IMG/VR virus record: IMGVR_UViG_3300023184_000583 | Coordinates: 1 to 21,545 of that record | DNA: 21,545 nt | Reading direction: 5' to 3' (one strand) | From: a virus | In this document: in pieces, positions 16,093 to 21,151 of the stretch | Numbering within the stretch: position 1 is the first letter of the stretch | Layout of the letters: every line of letters starts with the position of its first letter | Translations under genes and position numbers: made by a program | Notes under the pieces: model-generated | Told to the model about the DNA's origin: nothing | Seen by the model: only the letters and a program-made list of their open reading frames with translations | The model's database searches: none

Positions 16093-16517
16093 CTTGGTAC
16101 CATAAAGGTTCTATAGTTACAGAACTGCCCGAAGATTGCGTGGGATTTGTTTATCTTATCTCATGTAATACCTCTGGCAGGCTCTATATTGGCAAAAAAT
16201 TAGCAAAATTTAGTAAAACGACCTACAAGACTATCAAGTTGAAGAACGGCACCAAGAAGAAAAAGAAGATCAGAAGCAAAATAGACAGCGACTGGCAAGA
16301 TTATTATGGCTCAAACTTAGAACTCAACAAAGACGTTGAGTTATATGGCAAAGAAAACTTCACAAGAGAAATATTACATTATTGTAAAAGCAAAGCAGAA
16401 ACATCTTACGTTGAGGCCCGTGAACAATTCGACCGCAAAGTATTAGAATCACAAGAATATTATAACGGACAAATATCAGTCCGTGTCCATGGCTCCCACA
16501 TTATAAACAAAATTTAG
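16089..16517 (+). CDS. free-standing GIY-YIG endonuclease, SegE-like
   Basis: A 142-residue protein with a GIY-YIG nuclease core: GFVYLI (19-24) and GRLYIGKK (30-37). A Lys-rich loop follows (NGTKKKKKIR), then DSDWQDYYGSN, GKENFTREIL, a glutamate in SYVEAREQF (about 109), and a final YYNG (124-127). This arrangement fits the SegE-type phage endonucleases, which are often mobile or act as accessory nucleases. No intron or interrupted gene surrounds it, so it is free-standing. It overlaps the Hc1-like gene by 4 nt (ATGA), showing integration into the gp46/47 operon rather than a recent loose insertion. Whether it acts as a homing, repair or host-DNA nuclease cannot be told from sequence. Confidence 0.85.
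   Translation: MTWYHKGSIVTELPEDCVGFVYLISCNTSGRLYIGKKLAKFSKTTYKTIKLKNGTKKKKKIRSKIDSDWQDYYGSNLELNKDVELYGKENFTREILHYCKSKAETSYVEAREQFDRKVLESQEYYNGQISVRVHGSHIINKI
16502..16509 (+). promoter_or_regulatory. weak late-promoter-like motif (TATAAACA)
   Basis: TATAAACA differs from the T4 late consensus TATAAATA at one base. It lies in the last codons of the GIY-YIG gene, and a start about 6 nt beyond it would fall at 16515-16520, just before the first strand of the long-range stem of the candidate RNA. There is no convincing -35 box. The evidence is suggestive only. Confidence 0.25.
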
Positions 16518-16910
16518 GCTCAGTTAATCGGTTAAAAGCTCGCACCTGCTAATTTCTGGTGCCCGGAAACCTGGATTTTGAATCACAGGGAGGGAAATCT
16601 CTTGCCGATAAGAGTGCTCAATCAGTATCCTTAACAGGACCACGATCGCAAAATGCCTGCGGTTTGATTGTTTGAATAGAGTTAAAAGTAAGGCCCAAGG
16701 ATGGAGTAACAAACATAAACTCCACGCTTTACAAATATGATAGCGTATATTTGTAAGCCGCCGTTGAAATAAGACAGAATGAGCAGGTATCGGTCAACCG
16801 CCTGTGCTAGCAGAAATGCTTGTAGTTCTAACGCTGTGTGACTGTGCTACTCAGATAATGCCCAGTTTTTTCTTAGCCCTAGTCTGGGCTAAGTGTGACC
16901 GATTAATCTA
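16518..16910 (+). ncRNA. candidate structured non-coding RNA (about 390 nt)
   Basis: No credible gene lies here. The block is GC-richer than its surroundings (131 of 300 bases, 44%, at 16561-16860) and dense in hairpins. Its ends pair: TTAATCGGT (16524-16532) with ACCGATTAA (16898-16906), 9 bp. Inside are GCACC/GGTGC (16542/16558), CCTGGAT with ATC-A-CAGG (16570-16589), CTCTT/AAGAG (16599/16610), TGGAGT/ACTCCA (16702/16719), TTACAAATAT/ATATTTGTAA (16729-16756), CAGG-CGG with a UCAA loop (16784-16804), AGCA-GAAA-TGCT with a GNRA loop (16809-16820), and CTTAGCCC/GGGCTAAG (16872-16893). I found no RNase P, tmRNA, tRNA or group I/II intron signature. Strand is assumed plus, as in flanking genes; pairings are by eye, and a decayed gene remains possible. 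Confidence 0.45.
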
Positions 16911-16947
16911 GATAATATTAACATCGTTAACGATGAACACATTATTA

Positions 16948-16955
16948 TATAAATA
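16948..16955 (+). promoter_or_regulatory. T4-type late promoter, exact TATAAATA (distal)
   Basis: An exact late octamer within the context ATATAAATAAA, shared with the second copy 60 bp downstream. It is in non-coding DNA, on the right strand and 91 bp from the start of the repeat protein gene. gp55 in this window is the factor expected to recognise it. Confidence 0.6.
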
Positions 16956-17007
16956 AATTTGCTTCGAACGCAAGTGAAGAAGCAAGTGAACGTAGTTCAC
17001 TTTAATA

Positions 17008-17015
17008 TATAAATA
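17008..17015 (+). promoter_or_regulatory. T4-type late promoter, exact TATAAATA (proximal)
   Basis: The second exact octamer, again ATATAAATAAA, 31 bp before ATG 17039. Transcription from about 17021 would leave a short leader containing the AAGGA ribosome site. Two identical late promoters in tandem suggest high late expression of the downstream gene. Confidence 0.65.
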
Positions 17016-17038
17016 AAATATCCTTTAAGGAATAGAAT

Positions 17039-17644
17039 ATGAAGATCGCACAGTTGTTAACAGAATTAGGTCCAAGAACTGATGCCCAACAAGCATCAAT
17101 GCAAGCGGCTGCTAGTGGAGCAAGACCTAATGCAGCACCATTACCTCAAGCAACTCCAGCACAGGGTGCTTATAGTGTAAGGAGTGCGTATGCACAACCA
17201 AATACTTTAGGTGCTACTACCTCTACTACTGCTACAACTACTGCTACTACCCCTACTACTGCTACTACCCCTACTACTGCTACTACCCCTACTACTGCTA
17301 CTACCCCTACTACTGCTACTACCCCTACTACTGCTACTACCCCTACTACTGCTACAACAGCAACTCCCAATGCAAATACATCTGGACCATCTTTAAGTCA
17401 GAGAATTGCACAAGGCATTGGCAAGGCAGGACAAGCCTATGGCGCAGTTACTGGCATAGGTACTGGTATTAAAAGGGCTATAGCTCAAGGTAAAGAAGCA
17501 GGAGCCACTGCAATAGGTGGTGCTGCTCCTGCTACTCCAGGTGCTAATGGCGCTAATGGCGCTGCTAATAATGATGATGAAGTTGCACAGTTGAAATCTC
17601 AGTTACAGATAATGCAACAGAAGCTAACAAGAGCCGGCATATAA
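17039..17644 (+). CDS. low-complexity Thr/Ala/Pro repeat protein, possible virion internal protein
   Basis: A 201-residue protein with no recognised domain. It begins MKIAQLLTELG, followed by an Ala/Gln/Pro-rich segment (10-60), a TTATTP repeat block (about 67-102), a Gly/Ala-rich segment with SLSQRIAQGIGKAGQAYG and GIKRAIAQGKEAG, and a short final coiled-coil-like helix (DDEVAQLKSQLQIMQQKL). No Cys. The first nine residues resemble the T4 capsid-targeting sequence MKTYQEFIAE: MK start, Gln at position 5, and a (L/I)-X-E end, the recognition pattern of the gp21 prohead protease. That would make it an internal head protein; this is inference. A good ribosome site and two late promoters support a late, abundant protein. 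Its end is 3 nt from the end of the opposing gene. Confidence 0.75.
   Translation: MKIAQLLTELGPRTDAQQASMQAAASGARPNAAPLPQATPAQGAYSVRSAYAQPNTLGATTSTTATTTATTPTTATTPTTATTPTTATTPTTATTPTTATTPTTATTATPNANTSGPSLSQRIAQGIGKAGQAYGAVTGIGTGIKRAIAQGKEAGATAIGGAAPATPGANGANGAANNDDEVAQLKSQLQIMQQKLTRAGI
17237..17344 (+). repeat. six perfect 18-bp tandem repeats encoding TTATTP
   Basis: The unit ACTACTGCTACTACCCCT occurs six times in a row without a change, 108 bp in all, in frame with the surrounding protein. Degenerate copies flank it on both sides. Identity at the third codon positions points to recent expansion or active copy-number change by slippage or recombination. Confidence 0.95.
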
Positions 17645-17647
17645 AAA

Positions 17648-17875
17648 TCAAAAGAACGGTAATCCAGATTCTTTAGTAGTTTCTAAATTCTCGTTGATTA
17701 TATCAGATATAATCATTCTGTCATCAATACACATCATATATGCTTGCTCTATGCTTAGAGCACCTCGCATAAACCAAGCCATCTTGTAAAGTTCTTTGAT
17801 TAAGGCTTTTGACTCGTTCTCTAATGATTTAACTTCATCCTGGATTTCATCCATGGACATAGTCAAAAGCCTCAT
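17648..17875 (-). CDS. small gp26-partner protein, possible tape-measure chaperone extension
   Basis: A 75-residue mostly helical protein (MDEIQDEVKSLENESKALIK, then ELYKMAWFMRGALS). Similar small genes follow gp26 in T4-like marine phages as far as I recall, but I cannot name a function. ATG 17875 overlaps the gp26 stop by 4 nt (ATGA). A second in-frame ATG at 17860 (MSMDEI) has GAGG 9 nt upstream and may be the real independent start. The frame is also reached from gp26 by a -1 slip at a T TTT TTC heptamer, which would fuse it to gp26 in a protein of about 364 residues. Its position beside gp26 and the tape-measure gene recalls the lambda G/T pair. Confidence 0.75.
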   Translation of the reverse strand: MRLLTMSMDEIQDEVKSLENESKALIKELYKMAWFMRGALSIEQAYMMCIDDRMIISDIINENLETTKESGLPFF

Positions 17876-18741
17876 GCGAAAAAATCAGAATCGTTAAAAT
17901 TAATAGGTACTGTGTAGGTTGCAGGAGCACCTAATTCTTGCTGCTCTTCTGTGGTATTGAACACCAAAGGTTTAAGATCGTTGTTCTTTTTAATCTCAGA
18001 CAAATGTGTTTGAACTTTATCAAATATTTCTTTGTCGGCATTATTAACAAACTCTGAAATAAATCGAGCATCAGTAACTTCAGTTTCACTTGTGATAATT
18101 TTATAAACACTTTCAGCCATTAATTCTACAGTAACTTTGGTAAGATTATTGAAACTAGCATTAAACATTTCTAATTTCTTTTCGTCATTAATACTTTCAT
18201 CGTTGACCATACTAAGTATTCTAGTTGTTTCAAAACTTTTGATACTAGTCTGTGTCATATGTTTGTAGGTTAGTGGTTTAACACAAATAATAAACTCTGG
18301 ATTAATAACAACTTGATCAATCCAATAATTACCCTGTTGTTGATCTAACAGCATTCTTAAATCGATCTCATAGTTAACTTCTTCATCAATTACAGGAATT
18401 TTATGTTTGAAAGGCATCTTCTCACCATATGTGGCTAATCTAATAGCGATCAATATAGTATCAAGATCAATGGTAGGTGTTGCCCAAGCATTCTTGATAT
18501 TTGGTATACAACTTTGGATAACATCAATTACTGCTTGTCCATTCATTAATGCATCGGGTGTTTTAAACAATAGTTCATCTCGTGCAGTCATTGAAAAAAC
18601 TGGAAGCTCTCCAGTTTCTGGAATATCAATGCTACCTTTTGGCCAAAAATCTCCTCTACTAGGTAAAGATATATATACCTTAGGTTGACGCATAAAGCTA
18701 GCTAAAGGGTTGTTTTTAGATTTGACTGGTTGTACTTGCAT
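17872..18741 (-). CDS. 26: gp26-family baseplate hub / tail assembly protein
   Basis: A 289-residue protein with the T4 gp26 pattern: QPKVYISLPSRGDFWPKG (20-37), ELPVFSMTARDELLFKTPDA (45-64), then GQAVIDVIQSCIP and LDTILIAIRLATYGEKM. T4 gp26 (208 residues) is a baseplate hub assembly protein acting around the tape measure gp29. Many relatives have a Cys pair after the YG motif; here that region reads HKIPVIDEEVNYEIDL with no Cys. GGAG 8 nt before ATG 18741 supports the start, and a GATAAATA late promoter lies 39 nt upstream. The end overlaps the next gene (ATGA) and carries the T TTT TTC heptamer at 17878-17884. It is divergent from the tape-measure gene. Confidence 0.85.
   Translation of the reverse strand: MQVQPVKSKNNPLASFMRQPKVYISLPSRGDFWPKGSIDIPETGELPVFSMTARDELLFKTPDALMNGQAVIDVIQSCIPNIKNAWATPTIDLDTILIAIRLATYGEKMPFKHKIPVIDEEVNYEIDLRMLLDQQQGNYWIDQVVINPEFIICVKPLTYKHMTQTSIKSFETTRILSMVNDESINDEKKLEMFNASFNNLTKVTVELMAESVYKIITSETEVTDARFISEFVNNADKEIFDKVQTHLSEIKKNNDLKPLVFNTTEEQQELGAPATYTVPINFNDSDFFA
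17878..17884 (-). promoter_or_regulatory. candidate -1 ribosomal frameshift site T TTT TTC
   Basis: On the minus strand gp26 ends GAT TTT TTC GCA TGA. The seven bases T TTT TTC are in the register required for a -1 slip (X XXY YYZ). After slipping, the ribosome reads CGC ATG AGG, the exact frame of the downstream small gene, with no stop between. A TGGAT-GAA-ATCCA hairpin exists but begins about 25 nt later, further than usual for a stimulator. Confidence 0.4.
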
Positions 18742-18753
18742 GGTTTTATCTCC

Positions 18754-18761
18754 GATAAATA
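18754..18761 (+). promoter_or_regulatory. candidate late promoter (GATAAATA) for the tape-measure gene
   Basis: GATAAATA, 7 of 8 to the late consensus, lies on the plus strand 54 bp before ATG 18815, inside the leader of the divergent gp26 gene. Transcription would start near 18767 and run through the gp26 promoter. Confidence 0.5.
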
Positions 18762-18779
18762 AACTATATATGAATATTC

Positions 18780-18787
18780 TATTTATC
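18780..18787 (-). promoter_or_regulatory. candidate late promoter (GATAAATA) for gp26
   Basis: The same octamer GATAAATA on the minus strand, 39 bp before the gp26 ATG. Transcription would start near 18774 and run leftwards through the tape-measure promoter. It is the only late-type motif I see in the 73-bp gap for this direction. Confidence 0.5.
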
Positions 18788-18814
18788 TATGTACTTAATG
18801 GTGATTTTTAAACT

Positions 18815-21127
18815 ATGACTGGCGCAACAGAAGCAACACTAGCAGACTTATTGGCAACAGCACAGGCCATGAATGTCAATCTGATTAAACTTCAGAATAT
18901 AATCAGTAGAGCAGGAACTGGTGGTGGTGGGGGAAGTAGTAGCAGTACAAGTAGCGGTGGAAGCCCTGCTAGTAGTGCCGCTAGTTTGTTGTCATCTTTT
19001 AATCCACTGTCAATGGCGTTCGGGGTACTTAAAGGAGTTGTTAGCGGAATTAGTAGTGTTTTTGGATTTTTGAGTGATGTAGTATCTACTGTTATCGGAG
19101 GTTTAAAAGGTGTTGCTGTAAATCTTTATGAATTTGCAAAAAGTACTGCAATGGGCACATCGAAGCTCAGTGAATTTTATGCAGCGTTTTCTGGTTTTCC
19201 AGTACTTGGAACATTCTTTGGAATATTAAGTGCTTTTACAGCTTATCAAGAAAACTTATTAGCGGTATATCAAAAACTCACAGATTCTGGTGCTAGTTTT
19301 GGAGGGTCATTGTCTGCTATGAGATCATCTGCTGCTAGAGCATATATGAGTATGGATGACTTTACTAAAATTGTACAAACAAATTCAGATTTATTTGCTA
19401 CAATGGGCGGTAATGTGCAAAGTGGTATTGATAAATTTGTAAACATTGCAGGTGGATTATATGGCCCTAAAAGCAAATATGGAAATATGTTAGCAGGATT
19501 GGGATATACTGCTGAATCTGCTGCTGAAACCCTTGCTCTCTATATGAGAATGCAAGGTACAATGAACAAACAAGATCTTAATAATTCAGAAAAAGTTACA
19601 AAAGGTGCTGCTGAATATGCTGAACAACTTTCCACTCTAAGTCAACTAACTGGTGAAAGTAATGCAGAGTTAAGGAAAAAACAACAAAAAGTATTAATGG
19701 AAGAAGCATTCCAAGTTTATCTTTCTACTCTTAAGGGTGACAACGCTAAAAAAATTGGTGTGGTATTACAAGAGATTATTCAAGGTGGCGGAGACGAAGC
19801 TGCTGAATTTTTTAAAAATGCAGCAAGGGGTGCAAATGTAGCACAAACTAAAGCTCAAGCTGACATGGATTCATTGACTGGTGGTGCTATGTCTAAGCTA
19901 AACAAACGATTGCTTGACGCAATAAATGCTGGTGTAGATACAAAAGAACTTGTTAAAATGGCTAGAGTTGGTTTGTTAAATGCAGGTAATGAAGGCGCTA
20001 AACTACTAACTCAAATTGGTGCTGCCCAAGGATCAGTTGCAGTTCAACAACAGATGCTAGCTCTAGCAACACTTCTTAAAACACGAAGAACCTATCAAGA
20101 TGAAGCAACATTAAAAGAAGCTGAGAACAAATCAGCAAAAGATCGAGCCAAACAGGCATCTGGATCCGCAGCAGCATTAGAGCAGAGTTCAAAAGCTATC
20201 AGGTCCTTTGGCGACGAACTATTAAACATGATATATGGTGCTATAGTACCAATGGTACCATTTTTAAAAGACTTTGCACAATGGGTATTAAAAGCAGGAA
20301 TCGCTTTGTTAAAATTAGTGCAAGAATATTTGCCACTAATAATTAAAGGAGTAAATGGAGTCTGGGAATGGTTTAAAAATACTTTAGCTGAAATGAAAAA
20401 AGCATATACAGAGAAAGGATGGTCTGGTGTATTTGATGTAATGGGTGAAAAAGTATCTCAGCTTTGGGATGTTGTTAGAGGTCCTTTAATAAAGATGTTT
20501 GATAACTTTCTTGAGTTCTTCAAACCGTATGCAATTAATATGGTTAATGTTGTAGAAGATTATGTTAATGCCATACTTTACAAAAAGTTTGGCTCCGCTG
20601 GAGGAGAAGATCCAGAATTAAGAAAGCAACAACGACACATAGAAAAATTAGGAGCCGAAGTAAATAGATTAGTTCGTGCAGCAGAAGATATACAACAAGA
20701 AGGTAATCAATCAGCAATTGATGCAGCAAGAGATGCAGCTCGTGCAAAAATAAACGAAACAAATCAGGCTATTGAAGCATATAAAAATGCTAACAATGGC
20801 AGGGCTTTTCTTTGGGGAGATAACAAACCTCGAAATATTGATCCATTGATGTTTCCAAATGCTAACCGTCATAGTGGCACTATAGGAATGACAGGTAGTT
20901 GGTGGGAAAAACAAGATGCTACTCTAAATGTACAAGCTGGGGAGTCTGTGGTAACACCTAGTCAAATGGCTCAGCTTACAGGTCAGAACGGCGTTGCAGA
21001 AGGCATACAACGGTTAAATAGTCTTACTGCACAGTTATTAGCGGTTATGAAACAGAACACGGATTATACCCAACGTAATTATAATGCTACTAAAGAATTG
21101 GGCGGTAACTTATTTGCAACGGTATAA
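18815..21127 (+). CDS. tail tape-measure protein
   Basis: A 770-residue protein that sets tail length and is probably injected with DNA. A Gly/Ser-rich linker spans residues 35-60. Hydrophobic helical segments lie at about 62-105 and 124-145 (PVLGTFFGILSAFTAY) and at 468-512 (GAIVPMVPFLKDFAQWVLKA), possible membrane-inserting regions. Long Ala-rich helices fill 225-460, a charged coiled-coil-like stretch lies at 598-660, and the C-terminus has HSGTIGMTGSWWE and NVQAGESVVTPSQMAQL, typical tape-measure endings. T4 gp29 has 590 residues; at about 0.15 nm per residue, 770 residues suggests a tail near 115 nm (inference). The ribosome site is weak (GGTGA, 10 nt). It is divergent from gp26, which would assist it, and 24 bp before the portal gene. 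Confidence 0.85.
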   Translation: MTGATEATLADLLATAQAMNVNLIKLQNIISRAGTGGGGGSSSSTSSGGSPASSAASLLSSFNPLSMAFGVLKGVVSGISSVFGFLSDVVSTVIGGLKGVAVNLYEFAKSTAMGTSKLSEFYAAFSGFPVLGTFFGILSAFTAYQENLLAVYQKLTDSGASFGGSLSAMRSSAARAYMSMDDFTKIVQTNSDLFATMGGNVQSGIDKFVNIAGGLYGPKSKYGNMLAGLGYTAESAAETLALYMRMQGTMNKQDLNNSEKVTKGAAEYAEQLSTLSQLTGESNAELRKKQQKVLMEEAFQVYLSTLKGDNAKKIGVVLQEIIQGGGDEAAEFFKNAARGANVAQTKAQADMDSLTGGAMSKLNKRLLDAINAGVDTKELVKMARVGLLNAGNEGAKLLTQIGAAQGSVAVQQQMLALATLLKTRRTYQDEATLKEAENKSAKDRAKQASGSAAALEQSSKAIRSFGDELLNMIYGAIVPMVPFLKDFAQWVLKAGIALLKLVQEYLPLIIKGVNGVWEWFKNTLAEMKKAYTEKGWSGVFDVMGEKVSQLWDVVRGPLIKMFDNFLEFFKPYAINMVNVVEDYVNAILYKKFGSAGGEDPELRKQQRHIEKLGAEVNRLVRAAEDIQQEGNQSAIDAARDAARAKINETNQAIEAYKNANNGRAFLWGDNKPRNIDPLMFPNANRHSGTIGMTGSWWEKQDATLNVQAGESVVTPSQMAQLTGQNGVAEGIQRLNSLTAQLLAVMKQNTDYTQRNYNATKELGGNLFATV

Positions 21128-21151
21128 ACATACCCAAACTAGGAATTTAAG

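Larger units (their letters stand above)
16911..17038 (+). promoter_or_regulatory. late-gene control region: palindrome, repeats and tandem late promoters
   Basis: This stretch before the repeat protein holds several signals. A perfect 14-bp palindrome CATCGTTAACGATG is at 16922-16935. Two exact TATAAATA octamers follow. Between them lie overlapping repeats: TTGCTTC (16959) with GAAGCAA (16979), the direct repeat GCAAGTGAA (16970 and 16982), and the hairpin AAGTGAAC-GTA-GTTCACTT (16984-17002), followed by TTTAATAT, which might act as a weak terminator. AAGGA at 17027-17031 is the ribosome site for ATG 17039. Confidence 0.6.

Noticed and set aside
16089-16517. GIY-YIG gene as an intron-encoded homing enzyme belonging to the RNA block downstream
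   Set aside because: Its start overlaps the Hc1-like gene and the RNA block begins only after its stop; there are no exons to join on either side.
16524-16712. A 62-residue open frame on the minus strand inside the gene-free region
   Set aside because: It has no ribosome site, an unlikely composition, and overlaps the hairpin-rich block; it looks like a chance frame over a structured RNA.
16872-16893. Rho-independent terminator at the CTTAGCCC/GGGCTAAG hairpin
   Set aside because: The T-run lies before the stem on the plus strand, and the minus strand has an A-run after it, so neither direction gives stem then U-run.
16518-16910. Group I or group II intron, RNase P RNA, tmRNA or tRNA genes
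   Set aside because: No interrupted gene flanks it. I see no P7 core or domain V pattern, no GAGGAAAGTC-type RNase P block, no tag-coding or CCA-ending tmRNA feature, and no T-arm with correct spacing. This was judged by eye only.
17237-17344. CRISPR array
   Set aside because: The repeats are head to tail with no spacers and are in frame as protein.
17170-17396. Open frames made of VAVVGV or LLLLP repeats over the 18-bp repeats
   Set aside because: They are other-frame readings of the tandem repeat; the plus frame at 17039 has the ribosome site, the non-repetitive ends and the promoters.
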